From contig CM066728.1 in NCBI GenBank assembly GCA_033961575.1, forward strand, positions 100,268,852 through 100,332,851: DNA of 64,000 nt, given 5' to 3'. The translations under genes and the position numbers were made by a program. The notes under the pieces are model-generated. The model made no database searches, was not told the origin of the DNA, and worked only from the letters and a program-made list of their open reading frames with translations. This DNA comes from Aselliscus stoliczkanus (taxonomy: Eukaryota > Chordata > Mammalia > Chiroptera > Hipposideridae). Positions 47,286 through 58,139 of the stretch are shown here, piece after piece; the first letter of the stretch is position 1, and each line of letters begins with the position of its first letter.

Positions 47286-47850
47286 ACTGGTAGTAGTTTA
47301 TGAGACCGTCCCTAGGAATCCCAAGAATAGTGTGAGGGTTTTGTATGGGGCCTTCCCTTGGGTGAATTGAATTTGCATAGGACCTTTGAGGACATTTTTT
47401 TCTCCTATGCCCCATTATGGATGAGACACTGGTCCCAGGCCAGACTTTTGATGATAAGCCCTTAGAGGGGAGTGATGTGGGAGGCTCAGGAGTTATTAGG
47501 TCTTTGGCCTTTGGAGCCACTGTAGCTGTGAAGCCAGTGGTTTTTCAGAGGAGTGTTTATGATCTTTTCCCAAACTCCTTTCAAAGTACTCAGCTATGGT
47601 CACCAGCTCAGTCAGATGGGTGGCCTCCTGTTCCATCTATGCTCTGTCTTTTTATTAACCTGCTAATCCCAGGAGATAATCTATTTACAAGTAGAGCAGC
47701 TACAACACATTGGGAACCTAGAATGCCATAAGAAGGATGCCTCCCAATGGGCTTTAAAGTCAGTCATGGGTTCATCTTCCTTTTGTTTGCATGTTTGAAT
47801 AACAGACCAACATGCATGAAGGGATAGCTCGAGGAAAGGCTTTTAAAGGA
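47286..47850 (-). pseudogene. Gag capsid C-terminal and nucleocapsid-region remnant
   Basis: The minus strand reads VIQTCKQKEDEPMTDF, like the capsid C-terminal domain of class I viruses (near 47800-47760), then a degenerate capsid end and a Pro/Lys-rich frame (47284-47520) toward protease. No zinc knuckle could be recognised. Confidence 0.5.
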
Positions 47851-47942
47851 TTCGTTCCTGCCCTGTGATCTTTGCCTGGAAGACCATGTTGGAGATGAGC
47901 GATCTGGAGTATCATTCTAGGGATTACTTTCCCCTGCTTCTT

Positions 47943-48705
47943 TGCGGTGGACCAGCCTCCGCTGACCAGGGTTTCCCTCAGGTGGAGACGGCGTCAGCGA
48001 GGGAGGAAAATAAGGGACACAGTGGAGACACAAGGGAGTTAAAGAGAAAAGTAAAAAAGTGTCACACTTTATTGCCAGAGCATGTTCATTTTATAGGGAT
48101 ACTTGACCATTGTCTCAATCACATGAGTTTGGTGGTTTCTAGTTCCCAGGATTTACTCAATCTTTACCTATCTCTATATTGTGTAAAGAGTGGTTACCAT
48201 GACTACCTAGCCATTATCCCAAATTCCAGCAGCTAGACTCACAGGGCTATACTAAAAGGACTAGGAGTGGCTGTGCTTAGGGTAAAACCATCTAAAATCT
48301 ATTCCTATGTAAATATAATACTTAACATCTTTTGTCCTAGGAGGGCTACATCTGTTTCTCAGTCAAAGCTTCAGTATCTGTTAAAGAATTTAAACAAAGT
48401 TGTTAATTAACATACCCTATGGTCAGAGAGGAGCTGCCTCTTACTGGAACTCTAAAGGCCTGAAGACCTTTAATCTTCAAGACCATTCACAGCTAACCAG
48501 GCCACAGGCAGGCTTCTTAGGCCTATGTTGTCAGAGGTCTGTGCCTCAGTTTCCAAGGGGTTTGAGTCCCCAATATCTCAGTTCAGGGGTCCCCCATGGA
48601 ACTACCGCCTGGCTTGGGTTGTCTCCCCTCTTTTAGGAGATCTTACCGGTCTTTGGCTGCATAGTTAGCTTATTGGGGTATCACAGGAACTTGCCACAAA
48701 TGCAG
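47943..48705 (-). mobile_element. Second LTR inserted in gag
   Basis: Solo LTR, unrelated to the provirus's own LTRs. The minus strand begins about TGTGGCAAGTTCCTGTGAT (48705) and ends about GGTCCACCGCA (47943). AATAAA lies near 48067 on the minus strand followed by GTGTGAC-type R/U5 sequence. Capsid sequence lies on both sides (47600-47850 and 48760-49033), so the LTR arrived after the provirus. End points are estimated from TG...CA and no target duplication was confirmed. Confidence 0.6.
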
Positions 48706-48759
48706 TGAATATATTGTCTTCTATAGGAGAGGCACATGGGTTCATAGAGGCAGGAGATA

Positions 48760-49033
48760 TTACATGACCAACCATAAGGCAGCACCCCTAATATCCAGTG
48801 CTGAGCAGGGCAATGTGGCCTTGTCAGATGTCGGCTCCCGGCACTTCTTGTATCCACTTTTGAGCTTCACCAGATCCTATCAACATACGCATGTGCTGAA
48901 AAGATCTGGCTGCCCCATCATAGGCCCTGATGAGGATTCTAAATTCTTCAACAACTACAAGGACAACATGTGGTGATCCTCCCTGGAAGCAGAAATATCT
49001 TTCACTGTGTCCTTTAGTTTCATCTTTGATCAA
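48760..49033 (-). pseudogene. Gag capsid remnant
   Basis: The frame (48824-49033) contains VVVEEFRILIRAYDG and FQHMRMLIGSGEAQKWIQEV, resembling the capsid stretch upstream of the major homology region in class I viruses. It is broken downstream by stops and by the inserted LTR. Confidence 0.5.
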
Positions 49034-49786
49034 GGAGTGAAAGATGTTTGAGGAGGACCTCCTGAACTTCAGGTGGTTTTATTTTAAAAGATAACTATTT
49101 AATAGTTTTTTCATGATGGAAACTCAGCTCAGTCAGAAAATTAGTTGAATGTGAGTTCTCACTTAAAGAAAGATAGAGAGAAGCAGTAGGAGTCACATCA
49201 GGTTTATTGTCCTCTGTTTCACCCCTGATGTCTTTAATTTTTCATTAGCCTTGTGTAATAAATCTTTTAATGAAGCTACTTTGGAATCTTTGAAGCCTTT
49301 TGAAAGCTTCTGCAGACTAATTAAAATAGACATTCTATTTGTTAAATTCTGGAACTCTTACTTTCAAGTGCACTTCTTAAATGAATGATCTTTTCTAATT
49401 GGAATGTTCTCCCTAAAGGCCATTGTAAATCTAGGTTGTTCTTAGTAAGATTTTGCCATTTTTGTGGATGTTTATAGCTTCCGGAACCATAGGTTTTAGA
49501 GATAAAGTAAACCGGTATGCTGGAAATTGGTGTACTTGCCTCTTTAGAATTTAAGGATACATTACTGGAGTCTTTGGGTTTCTTAGCTTCAAACCGATCA
49601 CCTAACAGGGATGAGCCACTGGCTTGGGGTTTGTGCAGTGTTTTAGTGTCCCTCCTTTGACAGAAATTTTCTTGAGTTTGGCGGGTGAGCTAGTGTTTAT
49701 CTAACCCTCTCAGTGCCCAATGTATCCTGCCACAGGAGTCTTGAGGTGGTGTGTGTTGCTAATAGCCTTTAAATGCTCACTTTGTG

Positions 49787-50202
49787 GGATGGGGATGGGC
49801 ATGAGGGAGAAGAGGAAGGGACGAGGCAACACAAACTGATGATTACAATACTACTGCAGAGACAGAAGAGACCGTTTAGGGAATATAATCAATAAGATTG
49901 TAAATAATTTTCTTAGGGGATCAGAAGGAGTCATGTCTTGTCACAGACACCACTTCATGGATGGTGTAGTGGCCCGACCACTGCACTGTACATCTGAAGC
50001 TGCTGCTGAATGATATTATATGTCAACTGTAATTTAACACATATATAGTCATGGGATGTGGAATACAGTGTGGGGATGGAGTCAATGGAATTGTAATAGA
50101 TATGTATGATATCAGGTGTTGGGGGTAGGGGTGCGGGGAGGGTGGAGTCACTTTGTAAGGGGTGAAAAAAATAACTATTGCATTGTTTTGTACATCTGTA
50201 AC

Positions 50203-50237
<35 letters not shown>

Positions 50238-50253
50238 GTTTAAAAATAATAAG
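49787..50253 (+). mobile_element. 5'-truncated LINE-1 insertion with 16-bp target duplication
   Basis: L1 3'UTR in sense orientation: 'gggaatataatcaataagat', 'gcactgtacatctgaagctg', 'tatatgtcaactgtaattta', then 'catctgtaactaataataat' and an (AAT)n/A-rich tail. A perfect 16-bp duplication AAATGCTCACTTTGTG flanks it (49771-49786 and 50254-50269). It is the only plus-strand LINE-1 recognised in the window. Two partial copies of the 3'UTR end appear joined (near 50035). Confidence 0.9.
50204..50236. repeat. (AAT)n in the LINE-1 tail
   Basis: Ten or so AAT units at the LINE-1 3' end; the poly-Asn frame here is a translation of it. Confidence 0.95.
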
Positions 50254-50756
50254 AAATGCTCACTTTGTGCCCAGCAACTTCTGTGGCTTTTTGGCCTCCA
50301 AGATCCCCATTTTCAATAGCCTTTATCTACACAACAAAAGATAAGCAAACTTGTGCACTTTATCAAACTATCAATAACCAAAAGAGGTTACTTCAGACAG
50401 GCTGTGAAGAGGCCATGCACAGGGCCAGCTTTGCCCAGCACGGACCAGACCTGCAGATATAGTAAGTGGGACTGCAAACTGAAGCTGAGGGGAGGGATTC
50501 CAAACAACTGGGGAACTTCCAGTTGAACCCAGGGTTTGGGATTTGAGTTCTGACTGTACCTCTCTGCCTGCTCAAGCTGTCTCATTAAGCTATGGGCTGG
50601 AAAACAATTCAGGCAGAAGCTCGACACAAAGAGAGTGGAGCTTGGAACGAACTTACCCACAGCCTTCAGAGATGGTGGGAAAGACAGTGAAATCTGAGTT
50701 TGCGGGTACCAGGCCTATGTTTCTTCTTGTCCTTGAAGCCATAGGAAGACTCCCTA

Positions 50757-50775
50757 GGTTCTGACGCTGCCGCCA
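50757..50775 (-). other. Primer-binding-site candidate
   Basis: Four bases inside the 5' LTR (LTR end ...AACA, spacer GATT) the minus strand reads TGGCGGCAGCGTCAGAACC. Retroviral primer-binding sites begin TGG, complementary to a tRNA CCA end. The tRNA could not be assigned by eye; decay since insertion is likely. Confidence 0.55.
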
Positions 50776-50779
50776 AATC

Positions 50780-51165
50780 TGTTAAATAACAGAAATTCAA
50801 CTGAGTAAATTTAACAGATCAAATTGGCTTTCCTCAAAGATTCATGAATCCCATCTAGCAAATAAAAAGAAGCTTCACTGAGCTATAGAAAAGGAAAGGT
50901 TTTTTTAAAGGCAGAAAGAGGGAGGAAAAAGGAAATTACTAAGAAAGAATGTGTTGTTTCAGACAAGGTTGCCTTTCTGAGGGGAACAGAAGGGGCCTAT
51001 GGGAAAGATTATCTCTGTAGTGCTGACCAGGTAATTTCATGTTGACTGGTTAAAGGTCCCATTCCTGGGAAGTTGAAACTGCAATTAGGTTAAGCATTAC
51101 ATCTTGGTTTGCTGACCCAGACTTGGTACAAGTGACTCCATTTTGACCTGTTGTCTCTTCTTTCA
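50780..51165 (-). mobile_element. 5' LTR of the endogenous retrovirus
   Basis: 386 bp beginning TGAAAGAAGAGACAACAGG and ending ...TTATTTAACA on the minus strand, with TG...CA ends. It aligns along its length with 41513-41885. Confidence 0.9.
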
Positions 51166-53570
51166 CGATACAATGGGGGATGGAAAATAATGGATTATTC
51201 CTATACTTAGATATTTTCAAGATGGAATAATGAGTCACAGATTCAAAAGAACAGAAAAAACAAATGGCAAGCTTTGCTTTCAAGTATACAATTTATCTTT
51301 TCAAAGGCGAGTAAAATAACACTGTAAGACCTATGTAATGTGAGAAACACATGTGCCTTTTGGACATATGGAGTAATGGAAGTAGATCAAACATGGATAA
51401 TCATCATGATGATGTTATTAATATTTTACTATTCATGTTAAAATATGGTATCACCTAAATTCAGGTATTCAAAATGTATTACAAAATAGTGAAGGTACAC
51501 CATGATGTTTAGGTTAAAAATACCAAAAATTTAGTCTCCTTCACCTACTCACCAGCATACAGTGCACCATGAGTATCATGTAGTATATAATGAGCATCTA
51601 TGAAATATGTTTAAACTCATCAGTAAGCGATACAACAGAATACTAAAGGTGATTCAAAGAGCACTTGAAGATTTGGGTATTTATCAGCATTTAAAAATTA
51701 CTGATAGGTTGTTTGGTTAGATATAAAACTGACTGATGTCCTTCAGACAATAAAACCATAACCTTTGATGTTATCTTTTCTAATAGAGCCATTTGCATTT
51801 CACCTGACCAAAATATCTACAAGTACTCAAGTAACTTTATAGCGTATTGGCCTCTAATGAATAAAGATAGTACATTAAGACGAAGAGATATTCTTCTAGC
51901 TATTCAGATCATCTTTGAGCACTCTATTAAAACAAAACTTGAAAAGGACATTATCTTCCCATTGTCTTATTTCCAAGTTTTAAATTTTTTTTCTTACCAA
52001 TATTTCTTCTGACCTCGCCTTTTATATACATCCCTTCTATAATAGTACTGTCTAGTGTATGGCAGTATTTTATAAACGTTCCCCTTTCCTTTTGCCAGAA
52101 TAACACTTCCCCTGAGAGAAGGAAGTAATTAAGTGTGTGAATTCAGAGGGGCTCCCTGCAGGGCTGTAGGCATCATGCTAGTAAGAGTAAATAGAAATTG
52201 TTTGAGATGTCAACAATTGGAGCAGACATGGTCAATAAGAATTTAGAGGTAAGATTAGAAGTAGATAAGCCACTAAATAGGAAATATTCCTTTTGAGAGT
52301 TAATGGAATCCTTATTTGGAAAGTTCTAAGATTCATAGTGTTTCTCTATGAGCATTCAAGTGTTTCACAAAGATCTTTCCTTCTAATTTTAGATATGTTG
52401 TATGTTGCGTTAAAATTTCTTCATGTTTTGAACAGATATAATTAAATGTTATTTAATGTGCCCTTCAAAATGAGACACTTCAATAATTTACTGTACTTCA
52501 TTCCATGGTGCTTAAGTCCAGAGCAATGATTACACCAAATTAATCTCTTGACATTTTTCACTGCACTTCATTTCCAATGTAGTTGGTCTTGTACACATGC
52601 ATATCAACCAAGAACATTTCAATTCAGAGGAGCTCTTCAACAAACTGTCAGACAAATCTATTCTTTTTCAATGTTTAATTCACTTGAAAGCTAAATCCTA
52701 TGGATTTGATGGTTACCTAAATGAGTGTAATTACTCTTCATTTCAGTGCTTCTAAAAATGTTTCTTCTTGCTTAAAATTACACAATTTGCACTCACCTCA
52801 GTATGTGTGGATGGTATTTGTTGTTTGGAAGCCTAATTTAAATAAAATCGAATTTAATATAGTTAAGTGCCTAATATAGCTAAGGCTCTGCTTATGATAA
52901 CATGGTCCTTTTTGTTTTGATTTTTTTACCATAATTTTTGAAGTATTTCATCTGTTGTTTCCACCCAATGGAGATTAAGTGTCTGGTTCATGGGGCACTA
53001 GAGTGTAGAAAGGAAAAAGAGATAGAAATATACATAGAGATTAATGTGAATAGGACAACTAGTTTGATCCTTTTCTGAAAACAGGATCTTTGTTCGTGCT
53101 ACATTTTGGGAAAATAATTCTGTTGTGTCAAATACATCAATCCATTTAATGACCCCCAAAAACAATGTGGTAGGATTTGGCTTTGTGTAAATTGTTTTCT
53201 TTACCTCACCTGGCAGGATATAATGGGGTTCCAAAGGAAGGATTTATTTTTACCTTTAAAAAGTATAAGTCTTTAAGTAATTAAGATATAAATAGGCCCG
53301 AAGTCAAATGAAACACAAAGAGACCATCATAGAATAATTCAAACAAATTAGACCCAAACCATGGGTCTAATTAACAATTAACTATGTTTTTGAAAGAAGT
53401 CAAACAAATGCGTTACTTAAATATCTGATCTCCCTCGGATGCCCACATATTCCATTTCTTTATAAAAAGTTTAATATTTTAGTATTTCTAAACACTTCAA
53501 CTAACATTTACCATGTTTTTGCTATAGCCACAGCACTGCCCCTTTAATTATAGTGAATACTTTATATTTG
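51166..53570. other. Unassigned sequence
   Basis: No recognisable repeat or exon. Confidence 0.5.
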
Positions 53571-53578
53571 CTGTTCTA

Positions 53579-53658
53579 TTGGGTTGTCAGAAAAGTCATG
53601 ATGCATTTTTGCAAAGAAAAACATAAAAAAATATGTCATGACTTTTCCAACAACCCAA
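53579..53658. mobile_element. Mariner-type palindromic MITE, copy 2
   Basis: 80 bp with the same arms as the copy at 6178 (TTGGGTTGTCAGAAAAGTCA ... TGACTTTTCCAACAACCCAA) and a TA immediately to the left. The arms are a nearly perfect inverted repeat. Confidence 0.8.
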
Positions 53659-54499
53659 CAGTTATAGTCCCAATGATCCCAATTCTTGCACTCACAGTGT
53701 TTTGGATTTATAATTATATCACACCTGAGGAAATAATTAAGGGGTATTTCAAGAAATTTACCCAATATCATAACCTGGAACTTTTATACCCTGATTTTTT
53801 TTTTCTATTATATTATTTCCTTTACAAATATGGGAATTGTTTTAAGGTCAGTGATTGATGTATCATTTCTTAGCCCTTTACACTAAGGTTAAGAAAAACA
53901 AGCAGTTACTTGGCACAAACATTTAAAGAGTTACAAATTTTCTTATTCACTTCTACAATTAACACAATCTTTTAATTCACTCAGGGCATTCTTACCACCC
54001 TATAAAAATCTCTTTTTACAACATGACACTTAACTCGTTTTCTTTTTTCTTTTTTTTAAATGTTAACTCTGCTTAGATTAAAGCACTAACTGTATCCAGG
54101 CAGTTAAAATAATTTTGATTAAAAGAAGATTAGAATATCATTCACTGGACCTGAAAACAGTTTTAATATCATATTCAAGTTTTTGTTTCTTTTGTTTATC
54201 AAAATGAGAATACATATAATGGTGGATATATGAATGCATGAACAAATGAAGCATTTATAGTAATAAGCTGGAGATGCAAATTATTCTTTTTATCTGATCT
54301 TTTTGGATAGTAGTGATTGTTGAAAATTTTAGAAAATTTGAAAATGAATTCTAAGTGACAATTAGTTTTTTTGAATAAAAATTGAAATTCTTACTGTTTA
54401 CCATGAAAAAAAGTTTTCATAAAATTTCTTTTAGGTATGGGACAACATGTATCATAAACCTTTAAACAAAATAAACTCTTATTGTAATTTTTATATTCA

Positions 54500-54690
54500 C
54501 TATGCCACTTATAAGGGATATAAAGATAGTTAAGTTTCTTAAAGTTTCTGAGCCTTGATTTTTTTCATGAATAAAATGAGTGTTATACCTTCCTCTTTTA
54601 ATAGTTGCAAAGCTATATGAGAGAATGGATATAAATTGACAAGCGCAGTGCCTGGTTCCTGGTATTAACTCAGCCCATATCAGTCTGTTA
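54500..54690 (-). mobile_element. MIR-type SINE relic
   Basis: The plus strand shows 'aagtttctgagccttgattt', 'tcatgaataaaatgag' and 'agcgcagtgcctggttcctg', the reverse complement of the MIR middle and start. Confidence 0.6.
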
Positions 54691-54820
54691 ACTCTTTGAT
54701 TCCCATCAGCTGCAGTATAACTTGAGGGATGTGACAATCACCATAGGTCTTTCCTCTACAGATGGACCAACGTGAAAATTCATGTTGCCTGAGATCTTAG
54801 TAATATTTTTACATGCCCTA

Positions 54821-55001
54821 GTTTTTTGTTTTGTTTTGTTTTTTTTTGTTATTGTTGTTGTTGTTTTAGCTGAGCCATCCTGGTACCTGTTGGCAGCTCA
54901 GCGGCTGCTCAGCTTGGGCTGGGCATTGAACTACTGTTGCTCAGAGCTCAGCTTGAACTCTTGGGTGAGCTCTTAAAAAACTGAGCCACTCGGCTGGCCC
55001 C
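54821..55001 (-). mobile_element. tRNA-derived SINE (type C), copy 2
   Basis: T-rich tail with TTTTG and TTG units, then 'ttttagctgagccatcctgg', 'gctcagcttgggctgggcat', 'ctcagagctcagcttgaact', ending 'gagccactcggctggcccc'. Target duplication TACATGCCCTA (54810-54820) and TACATACCCTA (55002-55012), 10 of 11 matching. Confidence 0.9.
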
Positions 55002-55012
55002 TACATACCCTA

Positions 55013-57990
55013 TTTTTATGTTGTAACATTTTAATAAAGCATAATATAAGTTCATAATATGAATATATTTTAGAATTATGGTTGAAGCACTACCATTTCA
55101 TGTGCTTTAAGTATATGAGTTTTACAAAAAATAATCTAATGGCAATATTGCAACATTTAGTTTTCTCTCACTGTCTCCATGATACTGGCAAGTATCAAAA
55201 ATTAAAACAATTAAAATTGTAAAGAATAAGTTGGAATACCCCCACATTTCCATACCCAAAGGGAAAAATCTTGGAAAATTTACCTTTATGCATCTTGTTC
55301 ACCTGTTCTTAAAAATGAGACCATACTGTGCATGCAACTCTATAGCTCCCTTTTACACCTAACAAATTAGTATATAGTCCTTTGCACATCAGTAATGACA
55401 GTGGTAATTAATCATCATAATAACAACCATAATCAGCCTTTCTGAACATCTAATCCATGTCAGGTACTATATGAAACACTTCACAGGTATTATGATATAT
55501 AGCATTCAAATCAACTTTGAGACTAGTGGTTAATTCCCAGCCAAGCACCTAGTCTCAGATTTCAGATGAAGCAGGTAGCAGAGCCTTTCCTTAAATACTT
55601 GCCCCTTAGGACCTGAGGATATGCTCCTCATTTCCTACATTGGTGACTTTATATGACACTGACATTTCCTGCTTTAATAATTAACATTATTCTATTTATT
55701 TGATATAGGTCTTACTTCCAAACTGAAATGTTCCAAAAGCAAAGAGACAACATGTATTTTTTCAATCAGTGTTACTACAAACATGTGTCCTCACACAAAG
55801 GCAGCTTTGCACAACTCAATACAAAAGTAATAATAATATATAAAATAGATTTAGTAGCTTCATTGTATTCATTGGTGTGTACATACTGTACAGTATTTAG
55901 CTAACCCCCTTTGATTTACACTTTTGGGTCCTAATAATTTTTACTATTATTAACATCTTTTGTGTTTACAATTGTGTCACATAATTATTCAAATTTGTCC
56001 TTTTAGAAAAAATGGTTGTAATTGCACAATCACAGCACATAACCCATAAAATTCTGAGGCATACTGTATAGTATTATTACCTAGAAAGACTTTCCCAGTA
56101 TTGTTTCCACAGTCGTGAATAAGAGTGCCTATTTCCCCCACTGTTAACCACATGTAATGTTGTGGGGTTATTAGTCAAAATTAAATCCTACCAAAAATTA
56201 TAGCAATCTCTAATCTCAGTGGTTTAACAGAGGTGACTCACCTGAAATCTTTGGGAGCAGTGAGAGCCTCTGCTCTTGCAGTGATTCAGGGATTAGTTTC
56301 ATCCCTCTTGTGTCTTAACCTTCCTCTAAGATCCCAATGTTTTCTCTGGGTAGAGTAAATGGAGCATTGACCACAAAGAAGGAATTTATGGGCCATGTCT
56401 AGAGGTGAGTTATTCATTTTCTTCTAGATTCTATCCTCTAGAATTGAGTCATGAGGTCACCTTTAACTCCAAAAGGGGCTGGGAAGTTATTGTAGCCATA
56501 TGCCCAGGAAAACTGGAAACTAATCTTAGTAAATGCTGAGTCGCTCCCTACCAGTTATCCCTTCTCATTACTAAATATCTGTTTCAGTCTTCATCTTCTA
56601 CCTAAAACATATTCATCCTACCCCAAAGGAAACAATCTTGCATTCCATCTATAAAATGCCCACGATCCATGGGTGATAGTCTTCTCCAAAAAATCAAGGT
56701 CTAAAAGATAACCCCAACCACCTACCCCATACACACACCCAAAGTGAAGGGTATAACCAGCACAAGATAACCTCAATTAAAAAAAAAAAAAATTCCCTCC
56801 TGGGTAAAAAAGAGAATGGGAAACAAGCAGAAGTTTTCTCCATGTTAATTTTGCAATACTCCTAGGGATGAGCCTGAGATTTTGCCAAATGAGAGGGACT
56901 CTCTGGTCCATTATTCTACATAGGGCTTCTAGCTTTACCTTTTACAATGTATTTTCTTCTCTTTTTCATTCCATTGCTAAATCTTAGTAGTTTAACACAA
57001 TATAACTTTATTTTCAGTTCAAATTAAGAGTAAGGGGTAATTGGGACTGAGAGAAATTCTGCTCTATGTTGTTATTCAGAGACCAGGCTCCGTTGATCTC
57101 AAGTGTGTACCCTGTTTCAAGGGTGTAGGATCCTGTGGGAGTCTTTCATTGTCCAAGCCTGGGCGTACTTTTTATTACTTCCAGCTGTATTCCTTTGGCA
57201 AGATCTTAGTCAACCTAGCCATGTCTGCAAGAAAAGTGAGAAAGTGTAACAGAACTGGATGTCCAAGAGAAGAGACTCAATTTTGGCAAACATGAGCAAG
57301 TTGTTGCAATAACTGTTGGGAAAAAAATAACTCCACTTTAAATAATACCGTCTAGTTAATTTTATCTGTCTGTTGAAGTTAGGATATAGTCTGTATATAA
57401 AGAAAGATAAAGGTACAATTTGGTTCTTTTTAAAAAATTTCTTTTACCAAGGATTAAAGTGAAAAATAAATAGGAAAAATGTTTCTTCATGGATTTTTTT
57501 TCAGTGAAAATGATTAAACTATCAATTGACTATAAAATTGTAAAAACACAAGCAGTCCAAATGTATTTACATGTAGTATACCAGTAAATATTAAGGAAAA
57601 GTTAAACATATTCTTCCTCTTAGGTTAACAGTTTGATGGATCCAATTTTATTTTGCTTACTTGCATTTATAAAGAGATAAAAATATGATTATATACACAG
57701 ATATCATGGAAGCAAAAACACAATGTATTCTCAAGTACAAAACTGGGATTTACCAATTATGGAAGAAATGACAGATGAAATCAGGCACTTTATTTTCAGT
57801 AGCTGAAGCTCCTGTTAATTGGGCCCCACCAAATCCTATTAGCTAAATATTATTATGTCACATGTCAAACCCTTAATTCTTGTGATAGTTATGTATTAAG
57901 TATCTCCCATATGCGAGAAACACTGTGATCTAATGGGAATTCAGGAATAAGTAAGACACACATCTACCCTTAGGATTATAGGTGGATGTG
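55013..57990. other. Mostly unassigned, with weak old repeats
   Basis: 55400-55620 is a MIR-like relic. 56170-56560 ('aatctcagtggtttaacaga', 'aggggctgggaagttattgt') and 56960-57290 ('cagagaccaggctccgttga') resemble old LTR-like dispersed repeats that I cannot name. Poly-A lies at 56779. The frame at 57041-57295 falls in the second of these. Confidence 0.4.
55400..55620 (+). mobile_element. MIR-type SINE relic
   Basis: 'tctgaacatctaatccatgt', 'caggtactatatgaaacact' and 'tcacaggtattatgatat' follow the MIR 5' half. Confidence 0.5.
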
Positions 57991-57995
57991 GTGGT

Positions 57996-58135
57996 TATAG
58001 ATGGTGTTTCTGACATGGGAATCAGCATCACCTGTGAACTCATTAGACAAGCAGTCTCAGGCTCCATCAGCAATCTGTCTTTAACAAGCCTTCTGGGTAA
58101 TTCTGATGCAAGCTAAAGGTTGACTGTTATTGCTA
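57996..58135 (+). mobile_element. MER5-like non-autonomous hAT element
   Basis: 'tgggaatcagcatcacctgt', 'gaactcattagacaagcagt', 'ctttaacaagccttctgggt' and 'aattctgatgcaagctaaag' follow the MER5A consensus in order. Confidence 0.7.
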
Positions 58136-58139
58136 GTCT

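Larger units (their letters stand above)
49034..50774 (-). pseudogene. Gag N-terminal and leader region, decayed
   Basis: Between the primer-binding site and recognisable capsid. Matrix or p12 motifs could not be identified. A LINE-1 insertion occupies 49787-50253. Short frames on both strands have no supported meaning. Confidence 0.35.
41513..51165 (-). mobile_element. Class I (gammaretrovirus-like) endogenous retrovirus, decayed
   Basis: A provirus of about 9.65 kb including later insertions. Order on the minus strand: 5' LTR (51165-50780), primer-binding-site candidate, gag remnants, protease, reverse transcriptase, RNase H, integrase, env remnants, purine-rich tract, 3' LTR (about 41885-41513). 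The integrase SDQGTHF form and the DTGA protease point to class I. All genes contain stops and frameshifts. By eye the two LTRs differ at very roughly a fifth of aligned positions, so it is old. Clear target duplications were not found (left flank CTAGC, right flank CGATAC). Confidence 0.9.
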
